Assembly (NCBI GenBank): GCA_965213595.1
Contig: CBDBZO010000006.1
Coordinates: 3,968,001 to 4,032,000, forward strand
DNA from: JBCCFC01 sp965213595
GTDB lineage: Bacteria > Chloroflexota > Anaerolineae > Caldilineales > Caldilineaceae
Length of the DNA: 64,000 nucleotides
Direction of reading: 5' to 3'
This document shows positions 33,136-40,479 of the stretch, piece by piece (the first letter of the stretch is position 1; every line of letters begins with the position of its first letter). Below the pieces are notes generated by a model, which worked only from the letters and a program-made list of their open reading frames with translations, ran no database searches and was not told the origin of the DNA. The translations under genes and the position numbers were made by a program.

Positions 33136-33450
33136 TCAAATTTCGCTGGCTTGTTCGGCGGCGCACTGCGGGCAGCGGCGCGGGTTGTCCAACTCCAGCA
33201 TGTGGCGCGAGCAGATGGCGAAGGTCACCTCAACGCGGTCGCGCAGGAACTGGCGCTTGACTTCGGCTTCGAGCAGCAGCTCGCGGCTGTTGCTCGTCAG
33301 CACGATTTCGGGCACGGGGCAAGTGTCGCAGAGCTTGCGCCGCCAGGGGCGTTCGTTGTCGGGGTTGGCCGCCAGCAGGCGACATTCTTCTTTTGCCTGG
33401 CCCCGGAAGTAATCTCCGTAAAAGTAGGGGCAGTTAACAGGTTTGCTCAT
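33136..33450 (-). CDS. Small Cys-rich zinc-ribbon-like protein
   Basis: 104 residues from ATG 33450. A longer frame start (33582) is rejected because a terminator lies between. Cys pairs are visible: NCPYFYGDYFRG, EECRLL, LCDTCPVPEI, and ICSRHMLELDNPRRCPQC, suggesting one or two metal sites (the last CPxC forms a zinc knuckle). Similar short proteins exist in Chloroflexota to my memory, without assigned function. It stands between the terminator of the preceding gene and the thi operon, whose riboswitch begins 40 bases after its stop. Confidence 0.7.
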   Translation of the reverse strand: MSKPVNCPYFYGDYFRGQAKEECRLLAANPDNERPWRRKLCDTCPVPEIVLTSNSRELLLEAEVKRQFLRDRVEVTFAICSRHMLELDNPRRCPQCAAEQASEI

Positions 33451-33507
33451 GCGATGGGGTTGGCCGCTCATCCGGTCGTTTGGCGGTGGAAAGCTCCGCG
33501 AAACAAA

Positions 33508-33536
33508 AAGACCGCCGGTGCGGTACAGGCGGTCTT
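33508..33536 (-). terminator. Intrinsic terminator after wHTH protein gene
   Basis: Nine-base arms AAGACCGCC/GGCGGTCTT with an eleven-base loop, followed on the minus strand by TTTTTGTTTCG. It comes about 80 bases after the stop of the gene ending at 33616. Confidence 0.8.
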
Positions 33537-33615
33537 CCTTGCTGTACGGGTTAATTATACATAACCCAGAAAGGCAATTCAACTTTTGATGGCGGACGGG
33601 GCGCTTGCAGATGGC

Positions 33616-34992
33616 CTAATTTTCCCAGAAGGGCGGCTCGTCATCGTCCGGGTAGTCGGAGTATCCCAATTCATTCGGATCGTCGCTAAAGAGCGCTGCC
33701 GGGTCGAGAAAAAGCCGATCGGCCAACACTTGTCGACGCTGCTCCTGCTCCGGTATCAGGTAACCAAATTCAGCCTCCAGCCCCACCAGCATTTCTAGCT
33801 CTGCCTCGAGCAGATGGTAATCTGGATGGGAGAGGGGCACGCCTTCGCCCTCGGCGGCGTAAAAGTTCTCGAGATACTCCTGGTAGAACTGGCAGCCGTC
33901 ATCTGAGAAATCAAACGGATGGTTATCATCCAGCGAGTGGGGCATCCACTCCAAATCTTCGCCAGCAAGATCGTCTGAGAATGAATCGGTAAACAGCGGT
34001 TGCCCCCCGTTGCCAAAGCGAACGGCGTCCTCGAACGAATCATCGAGAGAATCGTCGAGCAGTTCGTCAAGCTCGGCGGGTGGGCGCTGGTAGCTAAAGA
34101 ACGACGTGGATGAACGCTGATTTGAGCGCACTTGGCTATGGGTGTAAGCGCTGCCCGAGTATAAATCATCGCCAACGCGATTGACGTGAAAATCCTCGGT
34201 TGCTAGCGGATTCCGATCTTCCAGCATGTAGCCAGCCCCCTGCTGATACTGGAGCAGGCTGTGCTCGTGCAGCACGTAGTGCAGGTCGTCCGGCGGAACG
34301 TCGTGGGCAAAGATGCCGCGCGCGATGAGCCGGGCGGCCAACTCCCACGTGGGCATGGCTTTGCGCTCGCGCCGATCTTCGTGAACCAGCTCCTCGGCCA
34401 TTTGGGTCAGCTCTAGGTTGCGCTCGCGCACCGTCCGTTCGTCGCGGGCTTCGCGGGGCTGCAGGCGCAGCGTATAGCGGCCTGCTTCGGCATCATCGAC
34501 GCGGATGAGGATGTCGTCGCGCCCGCGACCACCTTCCCCATCGACCCACTGCACAAAATCGTAGCCCAGGCGCAGCGACCAGGTTTTGTGCTCGATATAA
34601 GCTTCGGCGCGCACCGTGGGCCCACCCAGCAGATCAATGGCAAGCACCCGGTTGTCCGAACGGTGCGCTTGAAAAAATTGGGGGAAGAAAACGGCGTGTT
34701 CCAATTCATCCATCAGCAGATAACCGCGCCGGGCTTCTTCCGTAATGAGCGGATGGCGAAACAGATTGCCGCGCAGCAGGGAGGAGAACCAGCCATACTG
34801 TCCAGCCCCAACGGGCACGGCTTGGTAGAGCTTGTTGAGCGCGCGATAGATCGCGCTGCGCGTCCCTTTGTTGAGGGGACGATGTTCCTTCAGTGCATCA
34901 GTCAAATCATTGATGGAAAGCGATGAAGGCGCGTCGGCCAATATCTGCGCGACACACGCCACGTAACTGGGGGGCTGAACACGAGGGAGCAT
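33616..34992 (-). CDS. Unknown protein with N-terminal winged-helix-like domain
   Basis: 458 residues from ATG 34992 (an upstream TTG adds five). Residues about 5-62 (YVACVAQILADAPSSLSIND, LTDALKEHRPLNKGTRSAIY, RALNKLYQAVPVGAGQYGWF) look like a winged helix. Residues 85-190 form a beta-rich WYL-like region (AIDLLGGPTVRAEAYIEHKT, WSLRLGYDFVQW) and the C-terminal third is very acidic (LDELLDDSLDDSFED). No family assigned. It may be a DNA-binding regulator; the adjacent exopolysaccharide/partner-switch locus begins 300 bases upstream on the same strand, but no link is shown. Confidence 0.65.
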   Translation of the reverse strand: MLPRVQPPSYVACVAQILADAPSSLSINDLTDALKEHRPLNKGTRSAIYRALNKLYQAVPVGAGQYGWFSSLLRGNLFRHPLITEEARRGYLLMDELEHAVFFPQFFQAHRSDNRVLAIDLLGGPTVRAEAYIEHKTWSLRLGYDFVQWVDGEGGRGRDDILIRVDDAEAGRYTLRLQPREARDERTVRERNLELTQMAEELVHEDRRERKAMPTWELAARLIARGIFAHDVPPDDLHYVLHEHSLLQYQQGAGYMLEDRNPLATEDFHVNRVGDDLYSGSAYTHSQVRSNQRSSTSFFSYQRPPAELDELLDDSLDDSFEDAVRFGNGGQPLFTDSFSDDLAGEDLEWMPHSLDDNHPFDFSDDGCQFYQEYLENFYAAEGEGVPLSHPDYHLLEAELEMLVGLEAEFGYLIPEQEQRRQVLADRLFLDPAALFSDDPNELGYSDYPDDDEPPFWEN

Positions 34993-35290
34993 AAATAAAA
35001 TATCCAATCCGTAATGGCGACAGGTAGTTTGGAACCAATCGTTCAGGCAAAGTTTCGTTAACGAACTAATTGCCTAAGTAAACTGCCTTGGGCATTCTGT
35101 TCAAGAAAAATTACGTCCTATAAGTTTACCATAATGATGTTGACAAACGATATTGATAACCGGTGTGGCAACGATAGATGGTGCTGACAACTGACACACT
35201 CTATACTATACCTGACTTTTATACCTTTTCATATTACAAATATCTAACAGTTTACGCAATTTACTGTGGCAATAGAGTGAAGATCGAACA
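34993..35290. other. AT-rich intergenic region
   Basis: About 300 bases between the wHTH gene and the RsbW-like gene. It is clearly AT-richer than its surroundings (runs like TATACTATACCTGACTTTTATACC) and should hold the promoter of the wHTH gene, and the end of the exopolysaccharide-locus transcript. No gene or strong hairpin was found. Confidence 0.45.
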
Positions 35291-35749
35291 CTACCAGGAT
35301 GAGATAAGACACCAATGGTTGAATTCGCCCTGCCTTTTATAGGTTACCGTATCAAGGAGATGGTGGGCTAGAAATAAGCCATAGCCTTTTACCTGTGGCT
35401 CATCTAAGTTGGGAGGCGTTACTCGATTTTGATCAAACGTTTCGCCACTATCGTACAGGTCAATCTGAAGCTGGGGCAGCTGGGCGTCGATGGTAAACTG
35501 TATGGAAATTTCACCGCGTGTATTCTTGTAGGCGTGTTCGATGATGTTGCTACAAATTTCGTGTAGGCTCAACTCGATGTTGTAGAGAAACGCATCGTCT
35601 ATAACGTCTATAACAGACGGCACCAAGTTGTTCTGCGCTGCATACAACATCTGCGCTCGGCACGCGACGGCTCGCGTGCACGAGCCAACTATGCTCAAAT
35701 ACTGATTGTCCGCCGGCAGGCGCAGACATATAACGTCGGGGGAAGACAT
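35291..35749 (-). CDS. RsbW-like anti-sigma factor / serine kinase (HATPase)
   Basis: 152 residues. GHKL ATPase boxes are visible: the N box LSLHEICSNIIEHAYKNTRG (about residues 60-79), the G1-like DLYDSGETFDQN, and the G2 box KGYGLFLAHHLLDTV. This is the RsbW/SpoIIAB class, which either binds a sigma factor or other target, or phosphorylates a STAS antagonist at Ser/Thr. It is the last gene of the exopolysaccharide locus, separated from the phosphatase gene by a short foldback element (35852-35941). Likely substrates are the STAS protein at 36853 and perhaps the STAS domain of the WecG fusion. Confidence 0.88.
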   Translation of the reverse strand: MSSPDVICLRLPADNQYLSIVGSCTRAVACRAQMLYAAQNNLVPSVIDVIDDAFLYNIELSLHEICSNIIEHAYKNTRGEISIQFTIDAQLPQLQIDLYDSGETFDQNRVTPPNLDEPQVKGYGLFLAHHLLDTVTYKRQGEFNHWCLISSW

Positions 35750-35851
35750 ATCTAAGTTGGCGTTGAATTGATGCTTTGTCAGCTTCTATGGTTGAACGCT
35801 CTCTCATTATATCATCGTATATTGCATTCTGCCACACAAAATTTAATTCCA

Positions 35852-35941
35852 AGGGTCTGTCCAAGAATAAGTTAGTGATTTTCCGGGTTTTTAGTCGGAG
35901 AATTCGCTAAAACTTGCCCAGGTTATTTTTGGACAGACCCT
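35852..35941. mobile_element. 90-base MITE-like element with AGGGTCTGTCCAA ends
   Basis: Terminal inverted repeats AGGGTCTGTCCAAGAATAA (left) and its near-complement TTATTTTTGGACAGACCCT (right), one mismatch in 19, around about 50 non-coding bases. Such ends resemble those of insertion sequences. The right end reaches into the stop codon of the phosphatase gene (TAGGGTCTGTCC), so the insertion may have set the present C-terminus of that protein. Confidence 0.75.
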
Positions 35942-36863
35942 AAATCGGCATCTGCTTGATGACCAGTAGCGTTTGGTCGTCCTCTTGGGGCAACATCTGG
36001 CCGCGCGAATTGGCGTGAAAGTCGTGGACGGCGTTGAGCAGCGCATAGCCAATTTCTTCCGCGCTGCCTGCGGCAACCCTTTCTACAAGTTGTGTCAGGC
36101 GCTCGTAGCCGAACAATTCCCCGCTGGGGCTGCCGGCTTCCGGCAGGCCATCCGTAGCAATCACCAGCAAATCGCCCGGCGCTAATTGAAGCGTCCGGTC
36201 GCTGTAGGTGGTATCCGAAAAGATACCGAGCGGCAGGTTCTCGGCGGAAAGGAGCCGCGCCGGTTGCCGGTAGGGACAGTGCAAAACAATGCCGTGGCCC
36301 GCGTTGGCATAGGTCAATTCGCAGTTGGGCCGATCATACCAGCCGACAAACGTCGTGACAAAGCGCTGGGTAGCGGCCAGTGTGTTGAACAAATCTTTGT
36401 TCACGTAAGTAAGCAGGTCGCTGGGTTTCCAGCAGGAAAGCAGCGCCGCTGCGGTTCGGACGGACTGGTGAAGGGCGCTCATCAGCAGCGCAGCAGAGGC
36501 CCCCTTCCCTGCGACATCGCCCAAGCTGAAGGCCAAGCGCTCGGTCGATTCGTCTATGAAATCATAAAAATCGCCGCCCAAATAGCGGGCGGGGCGCGAG
36601 GTGGCAAATACGTCCAAGCCGTGCAGCTGGGGCATGGTTCGCGGCAGCAGGCTGGACTGCACCTGCCACGCCAAATCCAAATCTGCCTCCAGCAGCCGCA
36701 GTCTGTCGTGCAGCTCGTTTTGCTGGAGGGACGACTGGCGCGCGGCCAGTGCTCGGCTGCGCGCACGACGCGTTACGTGGCGCGCGGCCCGGCCTCCGCG
36801 AGTGACGCTGCTGTTTGCGTGCCGCCTCGGATCGACTGTGTTCACGGTGGGGCTATTGTTCAC
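35940..36863 (-). CDS. RsbU/SpoIIE-type PP2C phosphatase
   Basis: 307 residues from GTG 36863, which overlaps the STAS stop by 11 bases and is preceded by AAGGCGG; a longer ATG frame would overlap by 86. After a basic N-terminus and a helical linker (LRLLEADLDLAWQVQSSLLP) comes the SpoIIE domain with metal residues in ARYLGGDFYDFI, SLGDVAGKGASAALLMS, LVIATDGLPEA and EDDQTLLVIK. It should dephosphorylate STAS proteins, reversing the RsbW-like kinase. No sensor domain is attached. The C-terminus ends KQMPI at a stop supplied by the MITE. Confidence 0.9.
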   Translation of the reverse strand: MNNSPTVNTVDPRRHANSSVTRGGRAARHVTRRARSRALAARQSSLQQNELHDRLRLLEADLDLAWQVQSSLLPRTMPQLHGLDVFATSRPARYLGGDFYDFIDESTERLAFSLGDVAGKGASAALLMSALHQSVRTAAALLSCWKPSDLLTYVNKDLFNTLAATQRFVTTFVGWYDRPNCELTYANAGHGIVLHCPYRQPARLLSAENLPLGIFSDTTYSDRTLQLAPGDLLVIATDGLPEAGSPSGELFGYERLTQLVERVAAGSAEEIGYALLNAVHDFHANSRGQMLPQEDDQTLLVIKQMPI

Positions 36864-37236
36864 GGAGAACCGCCTTGGGCATGTAGAACGAAGCAATGGC
36901 TTCCTGCTCGTCTGCAAAGATGTCGATTGCCTGGTCAAGCCGGGTAAGCTCCAGGACCATGCGCACGGGCTGCTGCGGATTGCTGAGGCAAAAGCGTCCG
37001 CCCGTTGCGCGGCAGCGGCGCATCCCCTGCACCAGCGCCGCCAAACCGCTCGAATCCATAAAATCGACGGCGCTCAGATCGATCACGAGGTTGGAAGCGC
37101 TGGCTGTGCTGACGGTTTGAATCCGATTTTGCAACTGCGGAACCGTATGTGCATCAACGCGTCCCGCAATGACCAGCACGGTAACGGACGACTTGTGGTT
37201 CTTCGGATGTTCGTGAGAGTAAAAATTGATTTGCAT
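36853..37236 (-). CDS. STAS-domain anti-sigma factor antagonist (RsbV-like)
   Basis: 127 residues. STAS pattern: VTVLVIAGRVDAHTVPQLQN, then LVIDLSAVDFMDSSGLAALV, where the Ser after Asp (DSSG) is the usual phosphorylation site, then GGRFCLSNPQQPVRMVLEL. It should cycle between a phosphorylated and free form, the free form binding the RsbW-like kinase. It overlaps the phosphatase gene by 11 bases. The upstream gene in the cluster is the nucleotidyltransferase/sugar-transferase fusion. Confidence 0.9.
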   Translation of the reverse strand: MQINFYSHEHPKNHKSSVTVLVIAGRVDAHTVPQLQNRIQTVSTASASNLVIDLSAVDFMDSSGLAALVQGMRRCRATGGRFCLSNPQQPVRMVLELTRLDQAIDIFADEQEAIASFYMPKAVLREQ

Positions 37237-37269
37237 AGTGTACGATCTCTAAAAAGTGGTGACTAAAGG

Positions 37270-38958
37270 CTACTGATGAAGGGTGGAGTGAGAAAACTCC
37301 TCGCGGCTGACTAGAGCCGCTGACGATGATGTCTGGGCACGCTGTCGCCAAGCGGTGGGCGTCCACCAAAGCTGAAGCAGGTCATCGCGCCAACTCCGGG
37401 TGGCCATGTAGTGGATTTCAGCGGCGTAGCGCGTGGAGCCATCGCTGCGCTGGCTGTCGGCGGGGCGCTGCGTGTACCAAGGGCCGGTAAAGCCCATCTG
37501 GTAGTGAAAGCGCCTGGTCTGCCATTCATCCATGGGCTGCTGTGCCGCCTCCACAGACAGGGGCTCTACCCCAACCAAGCCCAGTTCGCCGCGCACAACG
37601 TGCCAGAGCTCCGGCAGCCGGTGGAGCGACCATCGCTCCAGCCACCTGCCCATGGCGGTTGAGCTTTGTGCGCTGTCGCGCGTGCGAAACTGCCACAAAT
37701 GTACGGTGCTGCATCCCGCTTTGCGATCAAGGTGCACGCTCGGCCGCTTACCAACGCGAGGCGTGCGCACCAGAGCCGCTTGATTTGTAGAGACAAAGAT
37801 CGCCAGCGCGATGGGCAGAAGCAGCGGCGACAGCAGCAACAAGATCACAAATGCCAGCAACCGCTCCATCAGCTTGAACAAAATCCCTTGCGTGGGCGGC
37901 GGGACAATCTCCGAAAGCATAAATTTGTCGGCGATCCGCGTGTATTGTTCGCTTGCCACATCGATCAAGAGATTGCGGTCAACAACGCGCCCGCACACGT
38001 TCAGCAGCTTTCCCACGTAGGTGTTGGGCAAAATTGTGCTCTCGGCAACGGATGCACCGCTGTCGATGACGGAATTGGCGCCGATGATGACATTGGGTCC
38101 CAGCTCCACATCGCGCCCGATCAGACAGCCGGGGCCGATGAGAACGGGAGCCATTAACCGGGCATTGGGATGAATGGCGCTGCCTGCCCCACACCAAATG
38201 CCGTCGCTGATGCGATTTCCTTCGATGTAAACGCGAGAGGGAGGCGTCACCTCGCGCTCAGTCGGCTGAACATCCGGCACGGCCAAGTTTCCTACCAAAG
38301 ATAGGCGTTGGCTCTCCATAAAATCCGCCTGCGCCTTTTGATACAGTGCAAAAGAGGTAAGCGGATTCCAATAGCCAGCATTTTCATAAGTGCCCACATG
38401 TTGCTTGCTGGCGAGCAAGGCGGGAACAAGCTGCGCTTCACAGTCAAACGTTTGACCGTCGGCAATATAGGTCAGGGCCTTGGGATCAAGGACAAAAGCG
38501 CCTGTAGGGCGAGAAACGTCTGCTTTGCAGCCGGATGATAGAGAGATGGGTTTTCCACAGATAACCGTCGCGAGGCCGCCATGTGCCTGGTGAGCCGCCA
38601 GCGCTGCCTCAATATCTAAATCGAGAAGTTGGTTGGCGGGCAGCACAAGAATGGGTTCGTCTGGCTGGGCGCTCCGCGCAATCGCCTCCTTGATCAGGAT
38701 AGCCATGCCCTCTTCTTCCTCTTGCGCGAGATAGTTTAGGTGAACATTCCAGCGCTGTCCCTCTCCTAAATGCGCCTGGACGCCACCGGTAAAGTGACGC
38801 AGCCCGACATGAATCTGTTCGACTCCGGCGGAAGCCAGCAGTTCAACGGTATAAACCAAAAGTGGGCGATTGGCGAGAGGGACTAGCGGCACGGATAGGT
38901 GCTCGCTTAACGGGGCGAGTTGTAAATTTGTCTCATTGAATAGCACAACAGCTTGCAT
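37270..38958 (-). CDS. Degenerate NDP-sugar pyrophosphorylase / beta-helix / sugar-transferase fusion
   Basis: 562 residues from ATG 38958 (an upstream TTG adds five). Residues 1-230 have the fold of a sugar nucleotidyltransferase (PLANRPLLVYTVELLASAGV, ILVLPANQLLDLD), but the GxGTRL loop is replaced by LFNETNLQL, so catalysis is doubtful. Residues about 240-330 form a left-handed beta-helix (ISDGIWCGAGSAIHPNARLM, LIGRDVELGPNVIIGANSVI). A membrane segment (LAFVILLLLSPLLLPIALAI) and a bacterial sugar-transferase-like domain follow (LPELWHVVRGELGLVGVEPL in place of the usual LPQL...G-x-M-x-x-VGPRP). The usual KFRSM is altered (WQFRTRD). It may be a scaffold or regulator of polysaccharide initiation. 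Confidence 0.78.
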   Translation of the reverse strand: MQAVVLFNETNLQLAPLSEHLSVPLVPLANRPLLVYTVELLASAGVEQIHVGLRHFTGGVQAHLGEGQRWNVHLNYLAQEEEEGMAILIKEAIARSAQPDEPILVLPANQLLDLDIEAALAAHQAHGGLATVICGKPISLSSGCKADVSRPTGAFVLDPKALTYIADGQTFDCEAQLVPALLASKQHVGTYENAGYWNPLTSFALYQKAQADFMESQRLSLVGNLAVPDVQPTEREVTPPSRVYIEGNRISDGIWCGAGSAIHPNARLMAPVLIGPGCLIGRDVELGPNVIIGANSVIDSGASVAESTILPNTYVGKLLNVCGRVVDRNLLIDVASEQYTRIADKFMLSEIVPPPTQGILFKLMERLLAFVILLLLSPLLLPIALAIFVSTNQAALVRTPRVGKRPSVHLDRKAGCSTVHLWQFRTRDSAQSSTAMGRWLERWSLHRLPELWHVVRGELGLVGVEPLSVEAAQQPMDEWQTRRFHYQMGFTGPWYTQRPADSQRSDGSTRYAAEIHYMATRSWRDDLLQLWWTPTAWRQRAQTSSSAALVSREEFSHSTLHQ

Positions 38959-39036
38959 CGACAAAACCCTCAAGTTAAATCTATACCCAATCGGTTACAA
39001 ACGCCGAGTATGGAAAGCACATCTTGTGGACGTTTT

Positions 39037-39076
39037 CAGTGCTGATACACAGTGCTGATACGCAGTGCTGGCATAC
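39037..39076. repeat. Three direct CAGTGCTGATAC repeats
   Basis: Units at 39037-39048, 39050-39061 and 39063-39076 (the last with two extra bases), spaced by 13 bases, in the gap upstream of the NTase/sugar-transferase fusion gene. They could be a slippage product or binding sites for a regulator; a 13-base spacing does not match one helical turn, so cooperative binding is uncertain. Confidence 0.6.
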
Positions 39077-39104
39077 GGCGCTGACAATATGGCAAACCAT
39101 CTAT

Positions 39105-40292
39105 TTACACGCTAGCCACAGCCAAGTTCATCTCGCGGCTGGCGTGCTCCACTTGCGCGCTTTCCACACTGTCGCAAAAGGCAAAAAAGTGGTTTAACTG
39201 CAGCAGCGAGAGCACCCGGTCAATCATCGGCGGCACGTTGGTCAACCACAGTTCGCCACCCGCGTCGCGCGCCTGTTTGGTCAGCGCCACAAGCGTGCCA
39301 ACGGCTGCGCTGTCCAAAAACTCCGCCGCTGCCAAATCCACAACCAGGTGGGGCGTCTGTTTCAAGGCGCGGCTGGCTCGCTCCGTAAAGTCGTGCCGAT
39401 TGCTGGTCTCCAACCGTCCGTAAACGTTGACGACGGCAAGGTTGCCGACAAATTCTACATCCGGTGCGGAAGGGGACGCAGCCATCGGAGCTTGTTTCTG
39501 TGGGCGTGAGCCTGCTGCTGATTTTGTTTGTTTGTCACGCATAACCCACCATTGCCAAAGGAAGAAACAGCTAAATTTACACAAATCAACTGCGTACCGT
39601 CGCCACAAGCGGCGCGGCTCTTGAGCCAGCCGATGCAGCCATTCGAGCCCCGTGCGCTGCATCCAGCGCGGAGCACGCTTGGTTTCGCCTGCAATAAAAT
39701 CAAATGTGCCGCCCACACCCATCATGATGGGGACCCGTAATGCCTCGGCATGTGCCTGAATCCACTTTTCCTGTTTGGGATTCCCAAAAGCGACCAGCAG
39801 AATGTCGGGTTTCGCCCTGCGAATTGAGTCGAGGATGGCCGGGTCTCCATTGGCCACCGCCTCTATCGATGGCGAATCAATCCCCGCAATGCGAAGCTGG
39901 GGATGCTGCGCTTTTAACAGATTTGCGGCTCGCGCGGCGATGCCCTCCGCCGCTCCAAGAAAGTAGATCGAGTAGCCTCGCTCCGCGGCCCGTTCTGCCA
40001 AGGCGGGAACCATATCCGCGCCGGTAACGCGCCCCGCCAGCGGTACGCCCAAAAGACGCGCACCCCATACGAGCGGCATACCATCTGCTGTCGCTAGATC
40101 GGCATTTTGCAAAATTTGCCGCAGATGACTGTCTTGCAGCGCTTTTACGACAAAGTCCGCGTTGACCGTCGCAATCTGGTGAGTTTTAGCCGTTGTGCGC
40201 CCTACCTCGACAAAGTGCTCCATGCGATTTAGCGCTTCGGTCATGTTGACTTCGTCGATGGGCGTACCCAAAATGACTAATAGCCGCCGCAT
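39105..40292 (-). CDS. WecG/TagA/CpsF glycosyltransferase fused to STAS domain
   Basis: 395 residues, ATG 40292 behind AGGAG. Residues about 3-245 are a GT26 enzyme: ATVNADFVVKALQD, ADLATADGMPLVWGARLLG, RVTGADMVPALAE, ILLVAFGNPKQEKWIQAH, GVGGTFDFIAGETKRAPRWM, GLEWLHRLAQEPRRLWRR. Such enzymes add UDP-ManNAc(A)-type or similar sugars to a lipid-linked acceptor. A linker (about 250-275) joins a full STAS domain (about 278-385): LAVVNVYGRLETSNRHDF, LVVDLAAAEFLDSAAVGTLV, GGELWLTNVPPMIDRVLSLL. DSAAVG keeps the Ser that is phosphorylated in RsbV-like proteins. This fusion links the enzyme to the partner-switch genes two loci downstream. Confidence 0.9.
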   Translation of the reverse strand: MRRLLVILGTPIDEVNMTEALNRMEHFVEVGRTTAKTHQIATVNADFVVKALQDSHLRQILQNADLATADGMPLVWGARLLGVPLAGRVTGADMVPALAERAAERGYSIYFLGAAEGIAARAANLLKAQHPQLRIAGIDSPSIEAVANGDPAILDSIRRAKPDILLVAFGNPKQEKWIQAHAEALRVPIMMGVGGTFDFIAGETKRAPRWMQRTGLEWLHRLAQEPRRLWRRYAVDLCKFSCFFLWQWWVMRDKQTKSAAGSRPQKQAPMAASPSAPDVEFVGNLAVVNVYGRLETSNRHDFTERASRALKQTPHLVVDLAAAEFLDSAAVGTLVALTKQARDAGGELWLTNVPPMIDRVLSLLQLNHFFAFCDSVESAQVEHASREMNLAVASV

Positions 40293-40409
40293 TGTCTACT
40301 CCTACCTAGTATGGTCTGTGTAGGCTCATCATACGTCAAAAGTGCTAAAAAAAACCTTTCAATTGCATAACAAACATCGGAATTTATGCCGGATGCACAG
40401 TAAAATACA

Positions 40410-40444
40410 CATGCCACAGACACAATATGTGTGTCTGTGGCATG
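40410..40444 (-). terminator. Hairpin after sugar-transferase gene
   Basis: Perfect 15-base arms (40410-40424 and 40430-40444), loop of five, followed on the minus strand by TGTATTTTACT. It lies 35 bases after the sugar-transferase stop and may partly separate that gene from the WecG-STAS gene, which has its own ribosome site. Confidence 0.7.
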
Positions 40445-40479
40445 AATTAGCTGTAATTCGGTTGTTCGCTGCTAAAAAC

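Noticed and set aside
33451..33582. Longer start of the Cys-rich protein at 33582.
   Set aside because: A clear terminator (33508-33536) lies between it and the rest of the gene; the conserved sequence begins at 33450.
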